Shown: positions 27,601-35,126, numbered from the stretch's first letter. The stretch is 64,000 nucleotides of DNA from Owenia fusiformis (GCA_903813345.2 CAIIXF020000011.1:20259754-20323753); one strand, 5' to 3'. Numbers and translations are program-made. Notes: generated by a model not told the origin, from the sequence alone.

Positions 27601-29337
27601 AGTAACTCAATGTCACATTATAGAAGGAGGGATATTTTGGTTTTCCTGAATTTTATATCCCTTATTTTAAGCCCAAGCTTATGACTGATGATCTGGAGGA
27701 CTAAAAGTTTTATCGTAAACTAGACATATAATTTTTGGCTTCTGATACAATATATTTTTGGGCTTTATACCTTTACATACTATAGATGCTTCTTCTAGAG
27801 GTAGATAATATTTTGGGGGAAATCACAGTACAACACATATGTGAATACGTGAGACACAGTGTGAACATCTGAGCGTGTGCATATATGGTTTGAAAGCATG
27901 GAAACACGTCATTTGACAATTTAATGGAAAAGAAATGAAATCTATAAAATTAGATGTGTGTACTTTGAACTTAAAAAGTGTAGATATACACAGAATTTTT
28001 TATTCCACTGAACGAAGTTTGAGATGGATATGGAGAAACTGTTCATCCCTCCCTTCATTCATTCGTTTGATCGTTTGTTCAATCATTCATACTTCTTTAT
28101 TCGATTAAAAGTTTTGTTTGTTGGGATTTGCTACTCTGAAGAGCTGCTGCTTTCAAATTGCACCTGTGTTTCATCCAATTCAACAAAAGTATATTTGCAT
28201 CATATATTTGTTTGTTCCAACATGAATGATTTATCGTGAAGCATTTTAGTTTCATCACTTATATCCGTCACATACACTGCCATCTTTCTTTCAGTTACCA
28301 TTTATTAAACTTGTACAATCATATTTGGCTGCACAATTGTGTTATATCTCATTGCCTTGTTGTTATACTTTTTTTTATCAATGGTCCGCATACCCACTTC
28401 ATTTTAATATTGTCACTATAGTTCTGTCACATACATAAACATTCCTGTCACATCCTAGATATTCCCGTCACATCCTAAACATTCACATCACTTATTGTTG
28501 TCTAGGTTAGATAGATTTTTATTCATCATATCACATTTAGAGAATATGACACTTAAAGAAGTACAGACATGTTCAGGGAAATATGGGCATGTTCAGGGAA
28601 ATATGGGCATGTTCATGGAAATATAGACATGTTCAGGAAAATACATTAAAAGTGTGTTCAGGGAAATGTTCAGGGAAAAAAGAACATGTTTATAGAAATA
28701 TGAACATGTTCATTAAAATATAGACATGTTCAGGTAAACACAAACATGTTCAGGGAAAAAAGAACATGTTCACGGAAATATGGATACAACGGCCCTGTTT
28801 TTCTAATTTTGCATTTTACAAATAATACTTGAGACTAAAAATGTTTGTAACTACTGTGCTAGTTTATATGTTTTAAATTACTAATTAAATGCATTGTAGT
28901 TTTGATTCGTTTGAAATTGCATTGTTTTATAAATTATTTTTCAGGTATTTAATTATTAATATTGGATGAGAATTCTCAGTATGCTTTTATAGTTTATACC
29001 CATTTAAATCTTCGAAAAATATTTTTGTCAGTCACTTTTACCTAAAATGAACAGCAAGTCAAAATATCTCCAGTGTCACAATACAACTGATAAAACGATA
29101 TTATTACCATAAATGTCATTTTCAGTCTCGTATTTATTTTTGTTACAATTGCACTCTCCATTTGTTTATTCAATAAATGTCACCACCAATAAGTTGTGAC
29201 GTATTCTTAAAGCCAACATTTTTGTGACTGATTTACTTTCAATTTTTCAGCTAATGGAGCAACTAAAACAAGACAACCAACGACTAAAAGAAGAAAATGG
29301 TGCGCTCATCCGAGTCATAAGCAAACTTTCCAAATAA
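3491..29337 (+). CDS. PPP1R12A: MYPT/PPP1R12 myosin phosphatase targeting subunit, C-terminal part (spliced gene)
   Basis: Spliced gene. Exons: 3491-3697, 5359-5556, 6417-6478, 6818-6889, 9082-9282, 9586-9676, 9907-10086, 12439-12529, 13119-13313, 14509-14591, 14912-14968, 18802-18990, 24313-24480, 25993-26136, 26397-26447, then either 26817-26903 or 29251-29337. All junctions are AG/GT, all phases agree, and the join is 691 codons plus stop. Family knowledge: MYPT holds the PP1 delta catalytic subunit on myosin and is inhibited when ROCK phosphorylates two threonines (human T696 and T853). Seen here: RSASSPRL and STSDLRD blocks, RRSTQ (T696 site), ERRPTGI (T853 site), a Ser/Thr/Tyr-rich linker, a coiled coil starting [11 protein letters not shown], and a C-terminal leucine zipper ending VISKLSK, nearly identical to vertebrate MYPT1. 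The N-terminal RVxF motif and ankyrin repeats must lie upstream. Family assignment is secure; whether it is orthologous to all three vertebrate paralogues (A, B, C) cannot be judged here. Confidence 0.94.
3698..5358 (+). other. MYPT intron
   Basis: No exon, repeat array or clear inverted-repeat element recognised in this intron. Confidence 0.6.
5359..5556 (+). CDS. PPP1R12A: MYPT exon with RSASSPRL block
   Basis: Acceptor gaaacag, donor CAG|GTTTGT, 66 codons, phase 0 to 0. It encodes [14 protein letters not shown] followed by a helix-like run and SRSASSPRL, which match the LRKTGSYGAL and RSASSPRL blocks of vertebrate MYPT1 in the same order. The exon is visibly GC-richer than the flanking introns. 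Confidence 0.9.
6417..6478 (+). CDS. PPP1R12A: MYPT exon, STSDLRD block
   Basis: Acceptor gttgtag, donor GATAG|GTGAGT, 62 nt, phase 0 to 2. Encodes [16 protein letters not shown], equivalent to the RRLASTSD segment of vertebrate MYPT1. Confidence 0.88.
6558..6678. mobile_element. hAT-like foldback MITE with 8-bp target duplication
   Basis: CCAGCACT at 6558-6565 and 6671-6678 is an 8-bp direct repeat, the size typical of hAT insertions. Between them 105 bp fold on themselves almost completely: outer arms TAAGAGG(A/G)GGAA, inner arms CTATCTC(C/T)ATGTAAAGA. The loop is only a few bases. Confidence 0.8.
6818..6889 (+). CDS. PPP1R12A: MYPT exon, acidic segment
   Basis: Acceptor gacttcag, donor AACAG|GTAGCT, 72 nt, phase 2 to 2. 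Encodes an acidic stretch containing [14 protein letters not shown]. Since 72 is a multiple of three and the phase is unchanged, it could be skipped without a frameshift. No close family match is recognised. Confidence 0.75.
7554..7688 (+). mobile_element. GTGGTGACA dispersed element, short copy
   Basis: Starts TTATGTCACCACACCACAGC, contains GGTGGTGACATATTGTTATA, and ends GGTGGTGACATTTTAATGCC. Same family as 1408-3464. The rest of this intron (6890-9081) shows nothing else. Confidence 0.75.
9082..9282 (+). CDS. PPP1R12A: MYPT exon, [15 protein letters not shown] region
   Basis: Acceptor cctaacag, donor TCTAG|GTTAGT, 201 nt, phase 2 to 2. Encodes [17 protein letters not shown], equivalent to the SSYTRRKWEDDLKK segment of MYPT1, then a Thr-rich tail that resembles the Thr-rich stretch before the T696 site in vertebrates. 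Confidence 0.88.
9586..9676 (+). CDS. PPP1R12A: MYPT exon carrying the T696-type phosphosite
   Basis: Acceptor tttttcag, donor CCCAG|GTATGT, 91 nt, phase 2 to 0. Encodes [17 protein letters not shown] followed by ETRRSTQ. This is the most conserved regulatory block of the family: Thr in RRST is the ROCK/ZIPK site (human T696), the preceding Ser is the PKA/PKG site (S695). Both residues are present. The exon ends exactly after RRSTQ. Confidence 0.96.
9907..10086 (+). CDS. PPP1R12A: MYPT exon following the RRSTQ site
   Basis: Acceptor attttacag, donor GAG|GTGAGT, 60 codons, phase 0 to 0. Begins [15 protein letters not shown], matching GVTLTDLQEAEKTI of MYPT1 directly after the phosphosite. A near copy of the acceptor lies 22 bases upstream (see findings). 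Confidence 0.93.
10087..12438 (+). other. MYPT intron
   Basis: AT-rich, with a short TAGA run near 12085. No exon or element with recognisable ends. Confidence 0.55.
12439..12529 (+). CDS. PPP1R12A: MYPT exon, Ser/Arg then Thr-rich
   Basis: Acceptor ttttccag, donor TCTG|GTGAGT, 91 nt, phase 0 to 1. Encodes [17 protein letters not shown] and then a Thr/Asn-rich tail. Low complexity; the call depends on sites and frame. Confidence 0.85.
12889..13063. repeat. Decayed copy of the AAAACCTG...CAGGTTTT repeat family
   Basis: AATAAAACCTGCATATCCAT at the left and GATTAGACGTGTTTTATT at the right match the ends of better preserved copies at 22908 and 41707. Degenerate. Confidence 0.5.
13119..13313 (+). 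CDS. PPP1R12A: MYPT exon, Thr/Ser-rich linker
   Basis: Acceptor tttcaag, donor GAAG|GTATGT, 195 nt, phase 1 to 1. Encodes [17 protein letters not shown], a long Thr/Ser run, then [16 protein letters not shown], resembling the AYSRG...EKREEEKEG stretch before T853 in MYPT1. Confidence 0.88.
13565..13898. repeat. 24-bp minisatellite, about 14 copies
   Basis: Unit CCTTGTCTCTGTTCCCATCC CCAA. Because 24 is a multiple of three, open frames run through it on both strands; they are by-products of the repeat. It sits in the MYPT intron after the exon ending at 13313. Confidence 0.92.
14509..14591 (+). CDS. PPP1R12A: MYPT exon carrying the T853-type phosphosite
   Basis: Acceptor gatttcag, donor GAT|GTAAGT, 83 nt, phase 1 to 0. 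Encodes [16 protein letters not shown] followed by PTGITYGD. It aligns with PKSIRERRRPREKRRSTGVSFW of MYPT1, so Thr in RRPTG is the second ROCK site (human T853). The residue before it is Pro instead of Ser. Confidence 0.93.
14912..14968 (+). CDS. PPP1R12A: MYPT exon, Glu/Lys-rich
   Basis: Acceptor ttttctag, donor GAT|GTAAGT, 19 codons, phase 0 to 0. All residues are charged or small ([19 protein letters not shown]). It could be skipped without changing frame. Confidence 0.85.
14969..16108 (+). other. MYPT intron / possible internal promoter region
   Basis: No exon seen. If the ATG exon at 16109 is real, a promoter should lie here; no TATA box or CpG cluster stands out. Confidence 0.4.
16109..16210 (+). 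CDS. PPP1R12A: Possible alternative first exon of a short MYPT isoform
   Basis: An ATG at 16109 opens 34 codons ([19 protein letters not shown] and a basic Ser/Arg-rich continuation) up to a strong donor at 16211 (TTA|GTAAGT). The exon ends in phase 0 and joins the exon at 18802 in frame. Used as an internal exon from the acceptor at 16146 it would end in the wrong phase for 18802. A three-codon upstream ORF (ATG GAT TAA at 16096) precedes the start. Vertebrate PPP1R12B also makes small C-terminal products (M20/M21) from an internal start, which is the precedent. The main doubt is that 34 open codons can occur by chance. Confidence 0.45.
18693..18776. repeat. Four 21-bp repeats just upstream of a MYPT acceptor
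   Basis: GATCTAAACAAGTGATCAGA-type units follow each other four times and stop 25 bases before the exon at 18802. The preceding intron part (16211-18692) contains a long T run near 18294 and nothing else recognised. Confidence 0.7.
18802..18990 (+). CDS. PPP1R12A: MYPT exon, Tyr/Ser/Gly-rich
   Basis: Acceptor tatttcaag, donor GGT|GTAAGT, 63 codons, phase 0 to 0. Encodes [20 protein letters not shown] and a Ser/Tyr/Gly-rich continuation, like the RYDSLLGRSGSYSYL region of MYPT1. The first codon is ATG, so it could also act as a translation start for a transcript beginning in the preceding intron. Confidence 0.87.
19711..19997. mobile_element. Foldback MITE, about 287 bp, long arms
   Basis: CAGCCAAGCTGATAGTTTGA, CCAAAACACCTAGATTC at the left is inverted at the right as GAATCTAGGTGTTTTGGTCA. 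Inner sequence also pairs (TTCAGACTCAGGAATG with CATTTCTGAGTCTGA), so the arms reach roughly 120 bases. The flanking intron from 19998 to 22907 shows nothing I can name. Confidence 0.75.
22908..23059. mobile_element. TACAGTAAAACCTG family MITE, compact copy
   Basis: TTACAGTAAAACCTG at 22908 and its inverse CAGGTTTTACTGTAA ending 23059 delimit about 150 bp. Related sequence recurs at 16690, 23363-23560, 24180-24260, 40240-40360, 41707-42207, 46010-46255 and 46980-47084. Confidence 0.7.
24313..24480 (+). CDS. PPP1R12A: MYPT exon, Ser/Tyr-rich, ends DFKK
   Basis: Acceptor ttattttcag, donor AAGAAA|GTGAGT, 56 codons, phase 0 to 0. Ends SEKDFKK, which continues into LYEE of the next exon exactly as DFKKLYEQ does in MYPT1. 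Confidence 0.92.
24889..25460. repeat. Cluster of about ten TCAACCATTGA palindromic words
   Basis: ATCAACCATTGAT and close variants occur about ten times at irregular 20-150 base spacing in this intron, often followed by TTTTAAAT or preceded by CCATAA. They may be a decayed minisatellite. Confidence 0.6.
25993..26136 (+). CDS. PPP1R12A: MYPT coiled-coil exon
   Basis: Acceptor ttgattcag, donor CGG|GTATGG, 48 codons, phase 0 to 0. Encodes [17 protein letters not shown], then a continuous charged helix, equivalent to the KLYEQILAENEKLKAQL coiled coil of MYPT1. Confidence 0.94.
26397..26447 (+). CDS. PPP1R12A: MYPT coiled-coil exon, [17 protein letters not shown]
   Basis: Acceptor gtatttcag, donor AAA|GTGAGT, 17 codons, phase 0 to 0. 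Encodes [17 protein letters not shown]; vertebrate MYPT1 has RRALERRISEMEEELK at this point. It can splice to either of the two terminal exons. Confidence 0.95.
26817..26903 (+). CDS. PPP1R12A: MYPT terminal exon A (leucine zipper, first copy)
   Basis: Acceptor gaattttcag, 28 codons then TAG. Encodes [17 protein letters not shown] followed by [11 protein letters not shown]. Leucines occupy positions 5, 12, 19 and 26, a perfect heptad zipper. Same length (87 nt including stop), phase and ending as exon B at 29251, so these are duplicated alternative last exons. A weak ATTAAA at 27342 could serve its 3' end. In vertebrates the zipper binds PKG-I alpha. Confidence 0.9.
   Translation, partial: SVPKLKAENAKLKEENRALSRVVSKLSK
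26904..29250 (+). other. Interval between the two MYPT terminal exons
   Basis: It serves as 3' UTR for exon A and as intron for exon B. Contents: TCCTGGTACCAGTCATA twice near 27510-27550, the minisatellite at 28563-28788, and a fragment of the GTGGTGACA element near 29180. Confidence 0.6.
28563..28788. repeat. Degenerate ACATGTTCAGGGAAATAT repeat, about 11 copies
   Basis: Units of 17-24 bases built on CATGTTCAGGGAAATATGG follow one another with substitutions and small length changes. Confidence 0.8.
29251..29337 (+). CDS. PPP1R12A: MYPT terminal exon B (leucine zipper, second copy)
   Basis: Acceptor aatttttcag, 28 codons then TAA. Encodes [17 protein letters not shown] followed by [11 protein letters not shown], with leucines at 5, 12, 19 and 26. 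This copy is the closer match to vertebrate MYPT1 ([18 protein letters not shown]). It is followed at 29558 by a canonical polyadenylation signal. Confidence 0.95.
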   Translation, partial: LMEQLKQDNQRLKEENGALIRVISKLSK

Positions 29338-29557
29338 CACACAAATAGGAAATATTCTATTAATTGCTATTTAACCTGTAACTTTTTTATCATGTCAAAA
29401 CATACAGAAAAATCTGACTGGTGTGTGATTGTGATTTGTGTACTCATTGTGTCTTTTGAGTATATGCACTCAGAAGACTGAGTGGATCTGTATGTGTAGT
29501 TTGATATGGGAAATAACACTCAGTATTGGGACTTAACTTATTTGCATTGATGTTTTA

Positions 29558-29563
29558 AATAAA
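29558..29563 (+). terminator. Polyadenylation signal AATAAA for MYPT exon B
   Basis: AATAAA lies 221 bases after the TAA of terminal exon B, with GT-rich sequence (gtgctgcatgttgtc) about 35 bases further on. It implies a 3' UTR of about 240 bases for the main product; longer read-through forms remain possible. Confidence 0.7.
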
Positions 29564-29803
29564 CACTTTTATGCAAGATTTTATTTGATCTCCAAGTGCT
29601 GCATGTTGTCTACCATGATTCCTTGAGGATGATTATGTATGGTTATTATCATTCTCTGTAGGATAGCAAGACAGCATGTAGCATTTTGGTGTCATCCATA
29701 ATTTGTATAATTTGATATATAACCCTAAAATTATAGAATTATCACATTGTAATTCAAAAGCTTATAAATGCAAAATAGTGTATAAGGTCAGGTTTGGTGT
29801 TGC

Positions 29804-29931
29804 CCAATAGGAATAACCTTTGACGTGCAATAACCAATCACAGATGACTTCAAATGTCACATGATTAAACCGTCTTTTACTATTGGTAACTTCTACCTGT
29901 CAATCACCCAATCAGTTTTTTCATGACCAAT
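29804..29931. promoter_or_regulatory. Cluster of five CCAAT boxes, candidate promoter
   Basis: CCAAT at 29804, 29834, 29908 and 29927 and an inverted ATTGG at 29882, all within 128 bases, plus TGACGTG at 29821. Such clusters are typical NF-Y-bound promoters. No coding exon follows on either strand, so any product would be noncoding or unrecognised. Weak evidence on its own. Confidence 0.3.
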
Positions 29932-32658
29932 AAGAATCTGGTTGAGCCCATTAATCAAAGGGGTGATAGTATACTTGCATTGCCCTTTGACCCCTAGTCA
30001 ATAGACTTATCGAAGGTGCTTCCAGCCAAGATTTAGAAAATGTATGTACTGTATATTATCCATATTCCTTATTAAAGTCAATCCCTTGTGAAAAACTCAA
30101 TGATTTCATACTTTGAAAATTTGTTTTGTGTTAAAACATTGAGTTTTTGATGAAAAACTGAGTCAGACAGGGACAGCAGATTTTAGGAGTTATGCTTATA
30201 TCCAAACAATATTCTGATATATGTATGTAATGTAATGTACAAAAATAACTTAATATTATGAATTATATGCAGGAGACATTCGAGTCTTGACAATGTGTTC
30301 AAGCCAATTATAAAGGATTTTAAAATTATGCAAAATTACTCCAATAATTGCTTTAAGTGCTTTAAATTTTAAGCTGGCACTGGCAGTCATAAATTTACCT
30401 CAGCTGAGTCATAGGATTAATAATGCATGACTATATAATGCATGACTATGGCCTAGTTGATAATAGAGAGGTGTTAAAGGTTTTTGTGAAAATAACTCCA
30501 ATTTGAATCATCTCAAATATGCAAGTTGAAATGTGTTGTTTGTTGAGAAGGGTTGTGTTTTGTGAACATTTGGATGTGGATTTAACAGGTTATCTTTGAT
30601 ACCTCAATATGTGTTAAAGAAAATATTGCGTTTGTTAGTTGCAACCTCCCTATAGTATATCCTTTAGAAAGATATGTGTTCATTTTGTTGAAAGGGTTCT
30701 AGTATTCTGCGCTATAAGACTTGACTCAAGAATTTTGAACTAATTCTGAAAGACTGCTATTATAAAGCTAATCGCTAAGTTTGCTTCTGCTGAGAACCTG
30801 TACCATGACAAATTTTGAAAAAGTTTTACAAAATCAACTGAAGGTGTAAGCCAGTATACGGCAAATCCAGTCAAAGGAGGTTAGGATTTCCCATCATACA
30901 CCATTGCCTCCATTCACAAAGGAGCTATTGTAAATCCCATCATACATTAATCTAATAATGGTTGTATTGTACATAGATATAAAGCAGGCAGTATTTACAT
31001 TTTAAACTTAATCAAAATGTAATTATTATTTAAAGAGTTTTAACTTAACTTTGTCTGGATTATGCTCTGAGGCAGAAAAGAGATTTGGAAATGTATTATA
31101 GAACACTAATATGTTAATATCTGGAACTGTACCGTATAAACCTTATACACTATTACAAATATGGTATATAATAATAAATTGACTCGACATTGGCTAGTTG
31201 TATTGATGCGTGACAGTATATTTAAGTCACGCAAACCATGTTTGAATATTGCCATATATACCAAGTTTAAGCACTAATTTCTGTAGCTTTGATTCATGTG
31301 TGAATTTGCAAGCGCTAATAGGCGAAATGTGATCACACTAATGTATATTATAATCATTTGTGAAGTCTGTTAAATATCTGTTCAAATTCTCTGATTTCAA
31401 AAATCTGGGAATGTCCCTCCAAGAAGGTGGTTGTTTTAGTTTCTATAGTAACCAGTGTTTTTCTGCCCATTTAATGCGTAGGTGTTTAAATGTGGATCCT
31501 TTGTTTAATCTATTTATATTATTAAACTGGCCGAAAGCCATGTATATACTGAATTTTGGTGAATTTATTTTTGATAGCACTTTTTAAAACTCAAGTTCAT
31601 GTACGAGAACTTTGAGCCTGTACATTTGTAATATAGAATGAAACTCGACTACTCTAATGATAATAATTACGAGGAAAATTTCATTGCAGAGAATTGCTCA
31701 TGGATGTCTTGATTTTGTATATGAATGAACCTCATATGATGTTCATGAAGTTCATGAGATTTGTAATGAACGCTAACTGATGTGAACAGAATGCTGCATT
31801 TTATATACTGGCATAATATTGATTACCATATTTGGAAGTTCCCGAAAAGTGAAGCACATGGTGTTTAATAATATCTACAAATCATCCAAAATTATACCTT
31901 TTTTTAAAAAAAAGTTCAATGTGTCATTACTGTTATTGTCAGAATACCGAAGCATTTGTCCTATTCCATATACTTTCATTCAATGATCTCACGTTAATTT
32001 TTTATTATTACTTAATGGAGTGGGCTTATTAAACCATACAACCAACCAATATCAGTAAAGAATATGACAGCAGCAGATTTTTTTATATATCACGTCATGA
32101 GACAAAAAATACATTGCAGTTCATAGGTTAACATTTTGTACATACTTGCAAACACAAAGAATTTTATATAAAATATGATGTAACTATATATACTTTTTCA
32201 TTTTTAAAGGGTATATTATTATATAATTGTTGAAACCCCAAACGTGTACTATTTTTAAGAAATTAATCATTTTTATACAAGCTACATGCCAGAATTTTAC
32301 AATTGTACCATATATAACCGAATTATGTGGACTACAGATTAAGGGGTGGTTTTAAACCTCTAAAGCTGCAGCCAACATAGTATATTATAGCTTTTAGGAA
32401 GCAGGGTTCGCAACCTTGACCTTTTGGTTTGCAATTGGTAATCCTGTTTTCAAGGCTACTTGATGGGAGTTCAAGGTGAACATTTTTTCTCTTGCTGTTA
32501 AGAATTTAACTATGTACACCAGTAGCTATCTCTGTGTTGAAAATCCTCCATAGTTCTGTACAGTTGCCTTATGGGTAACAACCCACATTGTTGCCATGGT
32601 AACATTGTTTGTTTACCCTAGTAACAGTAGATTTCTATTGAGATAAACGCAGTGAGAT
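29932..32658. other. Noncoding interval after MYPT
   Basis: No exon, element ends or tandem array recognised. It contains TCCCATCATACA twice (30888 and 30937) and many short AT-rich runs. Confidence 0.5.
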
Positions 32659-32693
32659 GCCTCCTTTTCTGACACGCTGGAGACAAGGCTTGT
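32659..32693 (+). promoter_or_regulatory. 35-base stem-loop, copy 1
   Basis: Layout: GC CTC, stem CTTTTC, loop TGACACGCTGGA, stem GACAAG, G, CTT, GT. Six of seven inner pairs form (one T/C mismatch) and the outer pair uses a G-U wobble in the plus-strand RNA. First of six copies. Confidence 0.75.
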
Positions 32694-32944
32694 ATTTAGT
32701 GGAAAACTTGCAACAAGACATCTAAGATTCACCTGGATCTCTCATTGTTGTTGCCTCCATCAAGTTGGTCCCTTAGAGACGCAGTCATTGCGTTTCTATG
32801 GGACATTCTAGGTGGAGATTTATTGATGTGTGGTAATGAGGATTCTGAGGGTGCATCAGTAGCGCCTGGAGGTGATCAGTCCTGGCCTGGGGGTCAGGCT
32901 GCAATCGGTAGAGACCCCTGGGTGGTTCCAGAAGCCCCTTGTGC

Positions 32945-32979
32945 GCCTCCCTAGCTGACACGTTGGACCTAGGGCCTGC
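32945..32979 (+). promoter_or_regulatory. 35-base stem-loop, copy 2
   Basis: Layout: GC CTC, stem CCTAGC, loop TGACACGTTGGA, stem CCTAGG, G, CCT, GC. Six of seven inner pairs form; the pair next to the loop is C/C. The outer GC/GC pairs form. It lies at the end of a locally GC-rich patch (32840-32960). Confidence 0.78.
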
Positions 32980-33576
32980 ATCCTCACACCCTGATTGTCA
33001 CACATCCCATCTCAAATAGCACACCACATTTGCAAAATGATTCATATTTTTCAGGTTTATGAGTCATTGTGATGTCATAGAAGTTGTTTTAGTAACCTAG
33101 GCACAACATGTCAAAAATTGTATACTTCCATACAACTAACTGATGTGTAGAGGTGTGAAAAGCATGAATCGTTTTGCAATTGAAGTTACGGGGTTTTAAC
33201 TTTTATACAAAGTTACCCTTCAAGTAACAGTGTTGAGATGTGTCTATCAAGTGTAATATTTTATTTTAGTTATATTCTCCCGAGAAGGAGATTTTTTGTT
33301 TTATTTTATTCACCCCGCACTGAATGCGATGGTATTTTTCCTGATCATCTACGTTTTCATGAACTGGAGTTGGTACAATGTGTTCTTTTGTATTTATAGT
33401 TTGGGCTGAATGACATCTTTATGAACACCAGTTGTCGCTGGCGCTATCATGTTGTTTGTTTCAGTATGAGATTTTTCCTACCACTGATGCATTTGTAGCA
33501 TGATCTCTTCAGAAGAGGGGACTCTATTCAAAGTTGGGTTTTGAATGTCCTTGCTTGAATCGACTTTCCTCTGTGT

Positions 33577-33611
33577 ACCTCCTTATGTGACACGATGGAC
33601 ATAAGGCTTGT
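33577..33611 (+). promoter_or_regulatory. 35-base stem-loop, copy 3
   Basis: Layout: AC CTC, stem CTTATG, loop TGACACGATGGA, stem CATAAG, G, CTT, GT. All seven inner pairs form. The outer pair has changed from GC/GC to AC/GT on both sides, a compensatory change. Confidence 0.82.
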
Positions 33612-33801
33612 TCATGATTTGAAAAAGTTCAACCCAGAAGTATATACAGGGGTTACATATTGTACTACATGGGCTTTTAACAGACAAGCTGAATTGAAAC
33701 TGTCATAATGCACCTGTGTGACCTGTCATATCAACTCATACATGTAATCTTGGAATTTTAAAAGAATTCTGGGATATGTATATGACACAATGTGGCGGGA
33801 A

Positions 33802-33836
33802 GCCTCTCCAGGTGACACGATGGACCTGGAGCTTGC
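33802..33836 (+). promoter_or_regulatory. 35-base stem-loop, copy 4
   Basis: Layout: GC CTC, stem TCCAGG, loop TGACACGATGGA, stem CCTGGA, G, CTT, GC. All seven inner pairs and both outer pairs form; the stem sequence differs from every other copy. Confidence 0.82.
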
Positions 33837-34141
33837 ACTATGACATCACTTCGGTGTCTGCTTCCTTATCACGTTTTCTCAGACATGCATCATTTAAATG
33901 ATATGTATGGCTTTCAAGGGATTTTCAGATATTTTTTCGGACATAATAGGACAAAAAATAAAACCACTTAGTAAATTAGTTAATGTTGTCTCTAATTGCT
34001 CAAATTTTGTCCATTGTCCATATTACTCAATATATTCAGTGTGGGGCTGAGTAAAAATTGTAGTTTTAAGTGTATGCTTGACTTAATTTGGTCACTGTGC
34101 TTTAGTTCATTGCTGTATGCCATAAACAGTTTACTGGTGGT

Positions 34142-34176
34142 GACTCCATGAATGACACGTTGGATTCATGGTGAGC
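34142..34176 (+). promoter_or_regulatory. 35-base stem-loop, copy 5
   Basis: Layout: GA CTC, stem CATGAA, loop TGACACGTTGGA, stem TTCATG, G, TGA, GC. All seven inner pairs form with yet another stem sequence; one outer position (A/G) does not pair. Confidence 0.82.
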
Positions 34177-34834
34177 GCAGGAGCCATACTGTCGAGTGTA
34201 TTCCCATCCAAGATGGATGAACTTCCTGCAAGTGTTGCATTATGGGTAAAATTGATCTGGTGATGAATTCTCTTCATAATGTCACTTTGCTGGATGGCGA
34301 GTCTTTGACAAATTCAGAACCAAAATGCTTTTTTTTATGTATGGAATATTGTAAATATTGCTTAGTTGTGTAGATACATAGTGCAAAATGAATTTGTCTC
34401 GGACTGGCAACAAATGCATGTCATTGACTATTCTAGCTTAATACATGTGCTATTTGCTATTTTATGAATTTTGGGACAAACACAACCCCATATGCCTTTA
34501 TTACATTATACTCCAGCTCTTGTGAACAAAACTTTTCAACATGTTTTAAGCGGTGGTCACAAAAATTAATTTTCCTCAACAGAAAATTTCTCATGCATTT
34601 TTTCTCAACAGCTTTTTGCCTTGTAGTATCACATTTTCAGAATGTTCTATAATTTGGTACTTTTCAAGAAAATCTGTGACTGCTGTTTGTAATTTTGTTG
34701 GAACGAACAATTCCTTTGAGTTATCCCGGCAGTATTATAGTAGTTAGTGAGAGGGTGTATTGTGTTGCAGGGGCAGCTATCTTCACCAAAATGATGTAGC
34801 ATACAAAGTACAAAGCTAAAATAATCAGTGGTCT

Positions 34835-34866
34835 CCATGACCTTGACCTCCACATCAAGGTCATGG
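34835..34866. promoter_or_regulatory. Perfect 12-bp hairpin within the stem-loop region
   Basis: CCATGACCTTGA, 8-base loop CCTCCACA, TCAAGGTCATGG. Unrelated in sequence to the TGACACG family. It also contains TGACCT/AGGTCA half-sites, so a nuclear-receptor site is an alternative reading. A second hairpin, CATAGCAAC...GTTGCTATG, lies at 35397-35420. Confidence 0.6.
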
Positions 34867-35091
34867 TGACACAGGCATGGTGGGTAGCCTAAACACCTAG
34901 GCCCCATTATAACAATTGGCTTGTTATGATGGTCCACTGTGCCAAAAACATGCCACATTAGGTCAGATGAACCATTGGACCACATCATCACGTTGATGTG
35001 CTCTAGTTGCAAAGCATTTAAACCATATACAAAATATTTTTTGGTTGCTATTGTAACCAAAAGCTATGGGTGGATATGGTTGGATGACCAC

Positions 35092-35126
35092 GCCTCCTTA
35101 GGTGACACGTTGGATCTAAGGTTAGC
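35092..35126 (+). promoter_or_regulatory. 35-base stem-loop, copy 6
   Basis: Layout: GC CTC, stem CTTAGG, loop TGACACGTTGGA, stem TCTAAG, G, TTA, GC. The pair next to the loop is G-U in plus-strand RNA; all others are Watson-Crick. Last copy, 948 bases beyond copy 5. Confidence 0.8.

Noticed and set aside
32745-32954. 69-codon plus-strand open frame in a GC-rich patch
   Set aside because: No family resemblance, and it runs into stem-loop copy 2. Low-complexity Gly/Pro content is consistent with chance in a GC-rich patch.
32659-35126. Stem-loop family as selenocysteine (SECIS), iron-responsive, histone 3' or METTL16/MAT2A hairpins
   Set aside because: The SECIS ATGA/GA core, CAGTGN loop with bulged C, histone stem-loop and TACAGAGAA loop are all absent; the fixed loop is TGACACGNTGGA.
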